From contig DASZMV010000024.1 in NCBI GenBank assembly GCA_035551675.1, forward strand, positions 31,251-95,250: a stretch of 64,000 bases of DNA, given 5' to 3'. The stretch's first letter is position 1. Each line of letters starts with the position of its first letter. The notes under the pieces are model-generated. The model had not been told where the DNA came from. It did not search any database and saw only the letters and a list, made by a program, of their open reading frames with translations. Source of the DNA: JAFECT01 sp035551675 (lineage in GTDB: Bacteria; Pseudomonadota; Alphaproteobacteria; Caulobacterales; Caulobacteraceae). The translations under genes were made by a program, and so were the position numbers. Below, one piece after another: positions 51,835 through 61,100 of the stretch.

Positions 51835-52202
51835 CAGATCACCTCCGGCGCGAGCGAAATGATCTTCATGTGGTTCTTGGCGCGCAGTTCGCGCGGAACC
51901 GGGCCGAAGATACGGGTGCCGATCGGCTCGTTTTGCTTGTTGACGATCACCGCGGCGGAACGGTCGAAGCGGATGACCGAGCCGTCCTTGCGCTGAATGT
52001 CCTTGGCGGTGCGAACGACGATGGCGCGCAGCACCTCGCCCTTCTTCACGCGTCCGCGCGGAATGGCTTCCTTCACCGAAACGACGATCACGTCGCCCAC
52101 CGAGGCGTAGCGACGCTTCGCGCCGCCGAGCACCTTGATGCACATGACCCGACGCGCGCCGGAATTGTCGGCGACATCGAGGTTGGTCTGCATCTGGATC
52201 AT
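51834..52202 (-). CDS. rplN: 50S ribosomal protein L14
   Basis: 122 residues. Signature: MIQMQTNLDVADNSGARRVM and GDVIVVSVKEAIPRGRVKKG. It takes part in the inter-subunit bridge with 16S rRNA. The rplX start overlaps its stop by one base. Confidence 0.97.
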   Translation of the reverse strand: MIQMQTNLDVADNSGARRVMCIKVLGGAKRRYASVGDVIVVSVKEAIPRGRVKKGEVLRAIVVRTAKDIQRKDGSVIRFDRSAAVIVNKQNEPIGTRIFGPVPRELRAKNHMKIISLAPEVI

Positions 52203-52224
52203 GACGAACTACCTTGTCTGATCA

Positions 52225-52470
52225 TCAAGCCGCGGGACTGCCCTTAGGCAGGACTTCCCAGCGCTTGAGCTTGGACTTCGGGGCGCACTCGACGATGCGA
52301 GCATGCTCACCGGTCTTGTACGAATTGGACTCGTCGTGGGCGTGGTACTTCTTGCTGAGACGCACGGTCTTCTTCAGCACCGGGTGCAGCAAGGTCCGCT
52401 CGACCTTCACGATGACGGTCTTGTCGCCTTTGTCGGAGACGACCACGCCTTCGAGCATACGTTTGGGCAT
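52225..52470 (-). CDS. rpsQ: 30S ribosomal protein S17
   Basis: 81 residues. The pattern is LEGVVVSDKGDKTVIVKVER, then LSKKYHAHDESNSYKTGEHA. It binds helix 11 of 16S rRNA. It sits 11 bp after rpmC. Confidence 0.97.
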   Translation of the reverse strand: MPKRMLEGVVVSDKGDKTVIVKVERTLLHPVLKKTVRLSKKYHAHDESNSYKTGEHARIVECAPKSKLKRWEVLPKGSPAA

Positions 52471-52481
52471 TGGTTATCTCC

Positions 52482-52676
52482 TCAGGTCTGGCGCTGTTGA
52501 CGCTGCAGCGTCTTGATGCGCGCGATGCCGCGGCGCGCGACCTCGGAACGATGGGTCTTCTCGGTCTGGCCGGTGGCCGCCTGGAAGCGCAGGTTGAAAC
52601 GCTCCTTCTTCAGCTTCAGGAGTTCGTCCTGCAGCTGGTCGGGCGTCATGCGGCGGAGGTCGTCGATGTTTGCCAT
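52482..52676 (-). CDS. rpmC: 50S ribosomal protein L29
   Basis: 64 residues, typical length. The pattern is MTPDQLQDELLKLKKERFNL, then RFQAATGQTEKTHRSEVARR. It lies at the tunnel exit and contributes to the trigger-factor docking site with L23. Confidence 0.96.
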   Translation of the reverse strand: MANIDDLRRMTPDQLQDELLKLKKERFNLRFQAATGQTEKTHRSEVARRGIARIKTLQRQQRQT

Positions 52677-52681
52677 GATCC

Positions 52682-53107
52682 TTACTCCGGCATGCCCATG
52701 TCGAGGCGCGTGATGACCTTGGTCTTCACCGGCAGCTTGGCGGCGCCGAGACGCAGCGCCTCGCGGGCGACGTTGTCCGGCACGCCGTCGATCTCGAAGA
52801 TGATGCGGCCGGGGTGAACGCGCGCGGCCCAGTACTCGACCGAGCCCTTGCCCTTACCCATCCGCACTTCGGCCGGCTTGTCCGAGACCGGGAGGTCAGG
52901 GAACACGCGAATCCAGACACGGCCCTGACGCTTCATCTCACGCGTGATCGCGCGGCGGGCCGCTTCGATCTGGCGCGCTGTGAGGCGCTCGGGTTCGACC
53001 GACTTCAGGCCGTAGGAGCCGAAGTTCAGCGAGAAGCCGCCCTTGGCCGAGCCGTGGATACGGCCCTTGAACGCCTTGCGGTACTTGGTCTTCTTAGGCT
53101 GCATCAT
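52682..53107 (-). CDS. rplP: 50S ribosomal protein L16
   Basis: 141 residues. The signature begins MQPKKTKYRKAFKGRIHGSA, then FGSYGLKSVEPERLTARQIE and KPAEVRMGKGKGSVEYWAA. It is near the peptidyl-transferase centre. The initial MM gives a choice of two adjacent start codons. Confidence 0.97.
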   Translation of the reverse strand: MMQPKKTKYRKAFKGRIHGSAKGGFSLNFGSYGLKSVEPERLTARQIEAARRAITREMKRQGRVWIRVFPDLPVSDKPAEVRMGKGKGSVEYWAARVHPGRIIFEIDGVPDNVAREALRLGAAKLPVKTKVITRLDMGMPE

Positions 53108-53112
53108 GACAG

Positions 53113-53877
53113 TTACGCCTCCCGCTGGCCGCGGTCGCGACGCGGTCCGCGAGGCGGACGCGGGCCACGGGGATCACGTTCGCGACCTTCGCTGGACGAG
53201 GGGCCGGCCGCTTCCGCGGTCCAGCGCTTGTCCTGCGCCATCGGATCGTGCTCGAGCACTTCGCCTTTGAAGATCCACACCTTCACGCCGATCTGGCCGT
53301 AGGTGGTGTGGGCTTCGATGAAGCCGTAGTCGATGTCGGCGCGCAGGGTGTGCAACGGCACGCGCCCTTCGCGATACCATTCCATGCGTGCGATTTCCGC
53401 GCCGCCGAGACGGCCCGACACGTTGATGCGCACGCCCTTGGCGCCCAGGCGCATGGCCGACTGCATCGCGCGCTTCATGGCGCGGCGGAAGGCGACGCGG
53501 CGTTCGAGCTGCTGGGCGATGGATTCGGCCACCAGCTGGGCGTCGGTCTCGGGCTTGCGGACTTCGACGATGTTCAGGAACACCTCACCCTCGGTCATCG
53601 CCGAGATGTCCTTGCGCAGCTTGTCGATGTCGGCGCCCTTCTTACCGATCACCACGCCCGGACGGGCGGCATAGATGGTGACGCGGCACTTCTTGTGCGG
53701 ACGCTCGATGATCACGCGCGAGACCCCGGCGCCGGACAGGCGCTTCTTCAGCGCGGCGCGCAGGCGGAGGTCGTCGTGCAGCAGGCGCGCGTAGTCCTGG
53801 CGGCGGGCGAACCAACGGCTGTCCCAGGTACGGTTGATGCCGAGCCTGAAGCCGATCGGATTGACTTTCTGTCCCAT
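53113..53877 (-). CDS. rpsC: 30S ribosomal protein S3
   Basis: 254 residues. The KH domain has GVVIGKKGADIDKLRKDISA, and the C domain has RLGGAEIARMEWYREGRVPL and IDYGFIEAHTTYGQIGVKVW. A C-terminal tail rich in Arg, Pro and Gly (RGPRPPRGPRRDRGQREA) extends past the core. It guards the mRNA entry site with S4 and S5. Confidence 0.97.
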   Translation of the reverse strand: MGQKVNPIGFRLGINRTWDSRWFARRQDYARLLHDDLRLRAALKKRLSGAGVSRVIIERPHKKCRVTIYAARPGVVIGKKGADIDKLRKDISAMTEGEVFLNIVEVRKPETDAQLVAESIAQQLERRVAFRRAMKRAMQSAMRLGAKGVRINVSGRLGGAEIARMEWYREGRVPLHTLRADIDYGFIEAHTTYGQIGVKVWIFKGEVLEHDPMAQDKRWTAEAAGPSSSEGRERDPRGPRPPRGPRRDRGQREA

Positions 53878-54257
53878 TAGGCGGCCTCGCCGAGTTCACG
53901 CACCACGATGGTGATTTCCGAAAAAGGCTTCTCGACGCGCGACGCGCGACCGCGAGCGCGGGCGGCGAAACGCTTCATCACCAGGTTCTTGCCCACGTAG
54001 GCCTCGGCCACGACCAGGTTGTCGATGTCGAGGTTGTGGTTGTTTTCGGCGTTGGAGATCGCCGAATAGAGCGCCTTGCGGACGTCTTTGGCGATGCGCT
54101 TATGGCTGAACTCGAGTTCGTTCAGCGCGTGCTGCACCTTCAGGCCGCGGATCGACTGGGCCACCAGGTTCAGCTTGCGCGGGCTGGTGCGCAGGTTGAC
54201 CACCTTGCACCGCGCCTCGGCCGGACCGACCCGGCGAATGTTCTTAGGCTTGGACAT
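53877..54257 (-). CDS. rplV: 50S ribosomal protein L22
   Basis: 126 residues from ATG 54257. The core is VNLRTSPRKLNLVAQSIRGL, then SAISNAENNHNLDIDNLVVA and ARGRASRVEKPFSEITIVV. It lines the exit tunnel; changes in its loop confer macrolide resistance elsewhere. The stop overlaps rpsC by one base. Confidence 0.97.
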   Translation of the reverse strand: MSKPKNIRRVGPAEARCKVVNLRTSPRKLNLVAQSIRGLKVQHALNELEFSHKRIAKDVRKALYSAISNAENNHNLDIDNLVVAEAYVGKNLVMKRFAARARGRASRVEKPFSEITIVVRELGEAA

Positions 54258-54259
54258 GA

Positions 54260-54538
54260 TCAGGTCCTCTTCGCCTTCTTGTCCGAGGCGTGACCGTGGA
54301 AGGTCCGCGTCGGCGCGAACTCGCCGAACTTGTGGCCGACCATGTCCTCGTTGACCATCACCGGCACATGCTTGTGGCCGTTGTGCACGCCGAAAGTCAG
54401 GCCGACGAACTGGGGCATGACGGTCGAGCGGCGCGACCAGGTCTTGATCACATCTTTGCGGCCGGAGTTCTGCACGGCGTCCGCCTTTTTCAGCAGATAG
54501 CCGTCGACGAACGGGCCTTTCCAAACGGAACGGGTCAT
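54260..54538 (-). CDS. rpsS: 30S ribosomal protein S19
   Basis: 92 residues. Signature: MTRSVWKGPFVDGYLLKKAD and PQFVGLTFGVHNGHKHVPVM. It binds in the 30S head with S13. Its start overlaps the rplB stop as ATGA. Confidence 0.97.
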   Translation of the reverse strand: MTRSVWKGPFVDGYLLKKADAVQNSGRKDVIKTWSRRSTVMPQFVGLTFGVHNGHKHVPVMVNEDMVGHKFGEFAPTRTFHGHASDKKAKRT

Positions 54539-55377
54539 CGCTTAGAGGCCTTCTTCACATGGCGACTGCGGATGATGAACTTATCCGTAGCCTTGTTCTT
54601 GCGGGTCTTGCGGCCCTTGGTCGGCTTGCCCCAGGGCGTCACCGGGTGACGACCGCCCGAGGTGCGGCCTTCGCCGCCGCCGTGCGGGTGGTCGATCGGG
54701 TTCATGGCCACGCCACGCACGTGCGGGCGGAAGCCCATGTGACGCTTGCGGCCGGCCTTGCCGAGGCTTTCGTTCATGTGGTCGGGGTTGGACACCGCGC
54801 CCACCGTGGCCATGCAGCCATCGAGCACCATGCGCAGCTCGCCCGAGTTCAGGCGGATCTGGGCGTAGCCCGTGTCACGGCCGACCAGCTGGGCGTAGGC
54901 GCCGGCCGAGCGCGCGATCTGGGCGCCCTTCAGCGGCTTCATCTCCACGCAGTGAATGATGGTGCCGACCGGCATGGAGCGCAGCGGCATGGCGTTGCCG
55001 GGCTTCACGTCGACCTTCTCACCGGCCGTCAGCACGTCGCCGGCCTTCACGCGCTGCGGCGCGATGATGTAGGCCTTTTCGCCGTCCTTGTAGGCGATCA
55101 GCGCGATGAACGCCGAACGGTTCGGGTCGTACTCAAGACGCTCGACCGTGGCGGGCATGTCCCACTTGCGGCGCTTGAAGTCGATCATGCGGTAGAGGCG
55201 CTTGGCGCCGCCGCCGCGGAAACGCACCGCAATGCGGCCGCCGCCGCCGCGTCCGCCCGACTTGGTCAGGCCTTCGACGAGCGACTTTTCCGGCTTGCCT
55301 TTATGCAGCTCGGACTTGTCGACCAGCACCAGGGCGCGTCGGCCCGGCGAAGTCGGATTGAATTGCTTGAGAGCCAT
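54535..55377 (-). CDS. rplB: 50S ribosomal protein L2
   Basis: 280 residues, normal length. The pattern is ALKQFNPTSPGRRALVLVDK, then GGRGGGGRIAVRFRGGGAKR and the C-terminal HPHGGGEGRTSGGRHPVTPW. It is essential for the peptidyl-transferase centre and for subunit joining. Confidence 0.97.
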   Translation of the reverse strand: MALKQFNPTSPGRRALVLVDKSELHKGKPEKSLVEGLTKSGGRGGGGRIAVRFRGGGAKRLYRMIDFKRRKWDMPATVERLEYDPNRSAFIALIAYKDGEKAYIIAPQRVKAGDVLTAGEKVDVKPGNAMPLRSMPVGTIIHCVEMKPLKGAQIARSAGAYAQLVGRDTGYAQIRLNSGELRMVLDGCMATVGAVSNPDHMNESLGKAGRKRHMGFRPHVRGVAMNPIDHPHGGGEGRTSGGRHPVTPWGKPTKGRKTRKNKATDKFIIRSRHVKKASKR

Positions 55378-55393
55378 CGTTCCGATCCCGCCC

Positions 55394-55693
55394 CTACAAT
55401 CCGGTCGTCACGTCGATCGATTGGCCCTCTTGCAGGGTCACGATCGCTTTTTTGACGTCCCCGCGCTTGCCGCGCGTGCCTTTGAAGATCTTGGTCTTGC
55501 CTTGGGTGATCACGGTGTTGACCTTGGTCACCTTGACGTTGAACAGGGCCTCGACCGCCGCGGCGATCTCGTCCTTGGTCGAGTCCATGGCCACCTTGAA
55601 GACGACCTTGTTGTGCTCGGAGAGCACGGTCGACTTTTCGGTGATCACCGGGGCGAGAATGGTGTCGTAGTGGCGAGCGGTCGCGGCCATCAC
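55394..55693 (-). CDS. rplW: 50S ribosomal protein L23
   Basis: 99 residues. The pattern is ILAPVITEKSTVLSEHNKVV, then EALFNVKVTKVNTVITQGKT. It is the main docking site for trigger factor and SRP. It starts with an overlap of four bases with rplD. Confidence 0.97.
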   Translation of the reverse strand: MMAATARHYDTILAPVITEKSTVLSEHNKVVFKVAMDSTKDEIAAAVEALFNVKVTKVNTVITQGKTKIFKGTRGKRGDVKKAIVTLQEGQSIDVTTGL

Positions 55694-56337
55694 GCAGCCT
55701 CCCCTTCAGCGGTCTTGGTGAAGCGCGCCATGATCGCGTCCACCGCGGCGCGGGTGAGCACCAGCTTGTGGCGGCGCAGCACGTCGTAGACGTTCAGGCC
55801 CGCGTCCGGCAGCACGTCGATGTGCGGCAGGTTGCGCGATGCGAGGAGGAAGTTGGCTTCGACTTCCTTGCCCGCGATCACCAGCGCGTTGGCGAGACCG
55901 AGCTTGGTCAGCTGAGCCTTCAGCGCCGAAGTCTTGGCGTCCTTCAGCTCAGCGGTCTCGATCACGATCAGATCGCCCGACTTGGCCTTGGAAGACAGCG
56001 CGTGACGAAGGGCCAGGGCGCGGACCTTCTTGGGCAGGCTGAACTCGTGGCTGCGGACCACCGGGCCGAAGGCGCGCGAACCGCCCACGAACTGCGGCGC
56101 GCGCCGCGAGCCGTGACGGGCGCCGCCGGTGCCCTTCTGCTTGTACATCTTCTTGCCCGTCCGAGAGTTCTCGTTGCGGGTCTGCACCTTGTGGGTGCCG
56201 GCGCGACGTTTGGCCAACTGCCAGTTCACGCAGCGCGCCAGGATGTCGTTGCGAATGTCGGCGATGCCGAACACCTCGTCGGAGAGGTCGATCGACCCCG
56301 ACTTGGACGCATCGAGTTTGAGGACGTCGAGTTTCAT
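55690..56337 (-). CDS. rplD: 50S ribosomal protein L4
   Basis: 215 residues. The N part has LSDEVFGIADIRNDILARCV, then KMYKQKGTGGARHGSRRAPQ (tunnel loop) and GPVVRSHEFSLPKKVRALAL. It lines the exit tunnel; in E. coli it also represses the S10 operon. A hairpin upstream of rpsJ could fit that role but is not proof. Confidence 0.97.
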   Translation of the reverse strand: MKLDVLKLDASKSGSIDLSDEVFGIADIRNDILARCVNWQLAKRRAGTHKVQTRNENSRTGKKMYKQKGTGGARHGSRRAPQFVGGSRAFGPVVRSHEFSLPKKVRALALRHALSSKAKSGDLIVIETAELKDAKTSALKAQLTKLGLANALVIAGKEVEANFLLASRNLPHIDVLPDAGLNVYDVLRRHKLVLTRAAVDAIMARFTKTAEGEAA

Positions 56338-57149
56338 TATTCACCCCCCTCGTTGGAGGCTTCTGGAGAGGCTTCCGCTTCCGCGGCGGGCGCTTCAGCT
56401 TCGGCGACCAGATCCTCGACCGGCTCTTCGGCGTTCGCTTCCTGAGCGGCTTCGGCCTTGGGCGTCTCTTCGCCGGCCTTGCGGAACGCGCCGGGCTTGG
56501 GAGCGTCCTTGTGCAGGGCCTTCTTCACCGCGTCGCGGATCTTCACGTACGAACCCTGCGCGCCGGGCACGGCGCCCTTCACCAGGATCAGTCCGCGCTC
56601 CACGTCGACGCGATAGATGGTCAGGTTCAGGGTGGTGACGATTTCGTCGCCCAGGTGACCGGCCATCTTCTTACCCTTGAAGGTGCGGCCCGGATCCTGG
56701 CGCTGGCCCGTCGAACCCAGCGAGCGGTGCGAGACCGACACGCCGTGGGTCGCGCGCAGACCGCCGAAATTCCAGCGCTTCATGCCGCCCTGGAAGCCCT
56801 TGCCGACCGTCGCGCCCTGGACGTCGACGACCTGGCCTTCGACGAAGTGGTCGGCGGTCATCACCGCGCCCACTTCGATCATGTTGTCGTCCGACACGCG
56901 GAACTCGTGGACGATACGCTTCGGCTCGACGAGCTGCTTGGCGTAGTGGCTGCGGAGAGCCTTGGACGTGTTCTTGGCCTTGCGGCTGCCGGCGCCGAGC
57001 TGCAGCGCGACGTAGCCGTCCTTGTCCTTGGTCCGTTGACCCACGACCTGGCAGCCGTCCAGCGCCAGCACCGTGACAGGCACGTGCGCGCCGTCGTCGG
57101 CGAAGAAGCGCGTCATGCCCAGTTTCTTGGCGATCACACCTGTGCGCAT
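56337..57149 (-). CDS. rplC: 50S ribosomal protein L3 with acidic C-terminal tail
   Basis: 270 residues versus about 210-240 normally. The core has IAKKLGMTRFFADDGAHVPV, then GTSKGKGFQG-type VGKGFQGGMKRWNFGGLRAT and GRTFKGKKMAGHLGDEIVTT. From about residue 215 a Glu/Ala-rich tail (EEPVEDLVAEAEAPAAEAEA) follows. The core binds near the peptidyl-transferase centre. The tail is low-complexity and of unknown use. Confidence 0.97.
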   Translation of the reverse strand: MRTGVIAKKLGMTRFFADDGAHVPVTVLALDGCQVVGQRTKDKDGYVALQLGAGSRKAKNTSKALRSHYAKQLVEPKRIVHEFRVSDDNMIEVGAVMTADHFVEGQVVDVQGATVGKGFQGGMKRWNFGGLRATHGVSVSHRSLGSTGQRQDPGRTFKGKKMAGHLGDEIVTTLNLTIYRVDVERGLILVKGAVPGAQGSYVKIRDAVKKALHKDAPKPGAFRKAGEETPKAEAAQEANAEEPVEDLVAEAEAPAAEAEASPEASNEGGE

Positions 57150-57159
57150 GGATCGGCCC

Positions 57160-57468
<309 letters not shown>

Positions 57469-57565
57469 ATTAGCTCGTATTCCTGAAGGCTGTGACGCCC
57501 GCGTCCTCTGAACCATTTCAAAGACCGACCCCCGGGCCCGAGAGCCCAAGGACGCGAAAGTCCGC

Positions 57566-57601
57566 AAAAACGACAGGCCCGCGCGGTTGCCCCGCGAGGG
57601 C
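57566..57601 (-). terminator. Hairpin with U-run in the rpsJ leader (attenuator candidate)
   Basis: On the minus strand the stem GCCC-T-CGCGG / CCGCG-C-GGGC (57577-57601) is followed by CTGTCGTTTTT. It lies about 100 nt upstream of rpsJ. It may end transcription arriving from further upstream or form an attenuator of the S10 operon. Sequence alone cannot separate these. Confidence 0.6.
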
Positions 57602-57825
57602 CCTGAACCCAAAGCGCGTTCTGAAGAACGGCTTGTACTAGGTCGTTCCTGCGAACCGCGTCTGCCCTTGCAGGCACAGCCGGTTCAACAAGAGGCGCGG
57701 GTTATGACGGCAGATTCCAAGCGCGTCAAGGCGTTTGCGCGGAACGCCGCGGCTCGGGGCGCGGGGGACTGAAATTGCTCTGGTGAAGGTTTGGGAGGGT
57801 AAGTTTTGCCCCGACTGGGGGATTT

Positions 57826-57864
57826 CGCGCCACAGATTGTGGCCAGCGCGCCACAGTTATGGCC
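57826..57864. repeat. Two direct copies of a CGCGCCACAG motif
   Basis: CGCGCCACAGATTGTGGCC (57826-57844) and CGCGCCACAGTTATGGCC (57847-57864) lie side by side. The first is also palindromic (GCCACA-GAT-TGTGGC). A repeated, symmetric, 21-bp spaced motif about 100 bp upstream of the small-peptide ORF looks like a regulator site, but nothing else supports this. Confidence 0.45.
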
Positions 57865-57964
57865 GCGGCGCGTCGCAACACCTTCCGTTACGGATGCCCG
57901 GCGCCTATCTGAGCCGCATCGTGCGGGGCGTCTCCTCCCCTTCCCCCCGCGCAACGAGGCTCTC

Positions 57965-58042
57965 ATGCACTACCTGGCGTTCGCCTTCCTGGCCCTTGCG
58001 GCCACACTTTACATCGTCTCCAACTCCTCGATCGGCGGCTGA
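57965..58042 (+). CDS. Possible 25-residue membrane peptide gene
   Basis: A short ORF, MHYLAFAFLALAATLYIVSN then SSIGG, has one hydrophobic segment of about 17 residues. A GAGG lies eight bases before its ATG. An intrinsic terminator follows about 30 bp later on the same strand, where no other plus-strand gene is present, so a plus-strand transcript is expected here. The peptide would be a single-pass inner-membrane protein. An sRNA with an incidental ORF is an alternative. Confidence 0.45.
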   Translation: MHYLAFAFLALAATLYIVSNSSIGG

Positions 58043-58072
58043 ACCCAGCCCGGCCCATCCCAAGTTCCCGAG

Positions 58073-58104
58073 CCCCGACGCGCAAGCGCCGGGGCTTTTT
58101 TGCG
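58073..58104 (+). terminator. Intrinsic terminator after the small-peptide ORF
   Basis: The stem AGCCCCG/CGGGGCT with a GCGCAAGCG loop region is followed by TTTTTTG on the plus strand. It ends 12 bp before the stop codon of the convergent tricorn-type gene, and no T-run follows on the minus strand, so it serves the plus strand. Confidence 0.8.
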
Positions 58105-58115
58105 CCCGAAGAGGA

Positions 58116-61100
58116 CTATGGGACGCTCTTCAGCAGCTCCTTCACCGCCGTCTCGAGCTGGATGTCGTGGCCGGTCTCGGTTTCGCCCAGCGGGCGCTCC
58201 ACTTCCACGTCCACCGGACGCGGGTGCAGCTCCATGTTCTGGCCGGCCATGTCCTGGATGCGGATGAACGGCATGCGCACGGTCGAGCCGTCGATCATGG
58301 TCTGGCCGCCGGTGAAGATGATCCAGCCCGCGGTCGGCGTGCCGACGGTCTCGCCCAGGTGCAGGTAGCGATAGCCCTCGGTGAAGTCCTCGGCGTCCGA
58401 CAGGGACGACTCGTTGGTGATCAGGATGGTCGGCAGGCCCAGCGCGCGCTGGCCCAGCGCCTGGCGGCTCGGCACCGGACCCTGGCCGCGGGGCGTCATG
58501 ATCAGATAGTTGCGCCGCGCGAAGACGTCGATCACCCGGCCGTTCACATAGCCGCCGTTGTTGTTGCGCACGTCGACGACCACGCCCTCGCGGCCTTCCT
58601 GTTGGGCATCGAGGTCGATGTAGAGCTGCGCCAGGGACGCGTCGCCCATGTCCGGAATGTGGACGTATCCGAGCTTGCCGTTCGAGATTTTGGCGACATA
58701 GGCGCGATTGGCCTCGACCCACTGGCGATAGAGCAGGCCCGCGGATTCGGCGGTGGTCACCGGGCGCACGACCGCGTCGCGGGTCTTGGCGCCGTCGCGC
58801 AGGGTCAGCACCGTGCGCTTGCCCACCGTGTCGAGCAGGAGCTCGTCGAGGTTGGTATGCGGTCCGACGGTGACGCCGTTGACGGCGACCAGGACCTGGC
58901 CCGGCTTGATCGAACCTTCGATGTCGGCCGGACTCAAGGCGATGACCTCGGTGATCACCAGGCCCTTGCCCGCCTCGTAGGCTTCGCGGTCGAAGCGCAG
59001 GCCGAGCTGGCCCTCGTGCACCGGCTCCATGCCGCTGGCGCGCGGGCCGCCCATGCCCGAGTGCGACGAATTCAGCTCGCCGATCAGGAGGTTGATGTCG
59101 CGCCGCTCCTCGTCGACCGTGTGCACGCCCTGAATATAGGGGCGCCATTCGTCGCGCAGCTTGACCCAGTCGTGGCCGTTGAAGCTGGCGTCGAAGAAGC
59201 GCTTGTCGAGCATCGACCAGGCTTCGTTGAACACCACCATCTTCTCGACGTCGAAGTCGACGTCCATCTCGGCGTTGACCGCGATGGTCTTCAGCTTGGG
59301 GGTCTCGACCGGCGTCTGGGTGAGCGTATCGCCGTCGAGGAAATAGATCTCCTTGGAGTCCGGCGTGAAGGTGACGTCCGACTTGCCCTTGCGGCTGGAC
59401 GCGATCTGCTGCGGCGACGGCGGTTCCTTCGCGAGTTCGTCGAGCGAATAGGCATAGAGCGCATCCTGACCGCGGCCGCCCTGGCTGTTGAACACCAGGG
59501 TCTTGCCGTCGGGGCTGATCACCGGCTCGGTCGCCGGCAGGCCGAGCGGCAGTTCGCTCGCGCGTTCGCGAATGCCCTCGAAGACGATCTTCACCGGCTC
59601 GATCTTCTTGGGCTTCGAGCTTTTCTTGTCGTCACCGCCTGCGTCGTCCGCCTTCTTGTCGGCCGGCGCGGCGTCGTCCGCGCCGCTAGGCTTCTGATCG
59701 GGGGCACGCTTCTTCTGTGACGGCGGCGTCGAGGTCTTCTCCTCGGTGGTCTTGAACAGGTCGCGGAACTGGTCTTCGCGATATTTCGGCACGTGCGGAA
59801 CGAGATCGACGCGGATGATTGCCGGATCCTCGGCGCGCTGGCCGGAATCGAACAGGATGTACTTGCCGTCCGGCGCCCACGCGATCTGTTCGCTCGACTG
59901 ACCGTTGGCGAGGAAGCTCAGAGGCCGCACGACCGCGCCGTCGACCGACGCCACCATGACGTTGCGGAACGAACGCGCGTCGGTGACGAAGAACGCCAGC
60001 CAATGGCTATCCGGCGCCCAGCTCAGGCGTTCGCCGCCGAAGCCGGAGATGTTGCCGGTGTAGATGACGGTATCCTTGCCGGGTTCGCCGTTGGCCCCCA
60101 ACGCGATGGTGTGGATTTCCTTGTCGGCGCGCTCATAGGCCACCACCTTGCCGTCCGGCGAGAAGGCTGGCGAACCGATATTGGTCGCGGAGTTCGCCAG
60201 TACATGCTCGGCCTGGGCCGCGAAGTCGTATTCGACCAGCTTTCCACCGACGCCGTCCTCGGAGATGTAGACCACGCGCCGCGAGTCCGGCGACCAGACC
60301 ATTTCGCGCTCGGCCTGCGGCGTGTGCGTCACGCGCTGCGCCGGCCCACCATCCTTGGTCGCGACCGCGAACACCTCGCCGTGCGCGATCAGGGCCGCTT
60401 TCTTGCCATCGGGCGACACGGCGAGTTCATTGAACTTGGTTTCGGTCAGATGCCGCACGCCGGGCGACGGGACCGAGCCGACCAGACTGATCGGTACCTC
60501 GGCCGCCTGGCCGCTGGCGAGATCGAGGCGCCAGATCGCGAAGTCGCGTTCGAAAACGATGCTCTTGCCGTCATAGCCGATGGTCGGCCACAGCACGCGG
60601 CCGGCGGTGAAATGGGTCAGCTGTTCCGGCTTGGCGCCCGCCTCGAGCCCCACGCGCCATAGATTCTCCGATCCCGAGGCGTCGCTCATGTAGTAGAGCG
60701 CGCGGCCATCCGGCGCCCACATGGGCCAAAGGTGCTTCGAGTCGGGTCCCAGGATCTGGCGATAGCCGCCGGGCTGGGCGATCGGCTTCACCCACAGTTC
60801 GGCTTCGTCGATGTGCGCATGGCCGTCGCGCCACCACTGGGTGCTCGAGATGCCCTTCGCCAGCATCGCCAGCTGCGTGCCGTCCGGCGACGGCGCGGCG
60901 AAGAACTCGTTCATATAGCGCTCGCGGCTCACCTCGAGCGGCGTGCCGCCATCGGCGCTGACGCGGAAGATGTCGTTCTGGCGCGCGATGTCATTCACGC
61001 CCGATTGGAAGTAGATCCACTTGCCGTCGTAGGACCAGCCGTTCAGCGTCTCGGGCACGTCGGCGAAGGTCAGGCGGCGCACCTCGCCGGTCGCGAGCGT

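Noticed and set aside
57735..59720. Plus-strand open frame (661 codons) opposite the tricorn-type protease
   Set aside because: Shadow of the protease gene; the translation has no motif and is a repetitive Val/Asp/His/Ala mixture.
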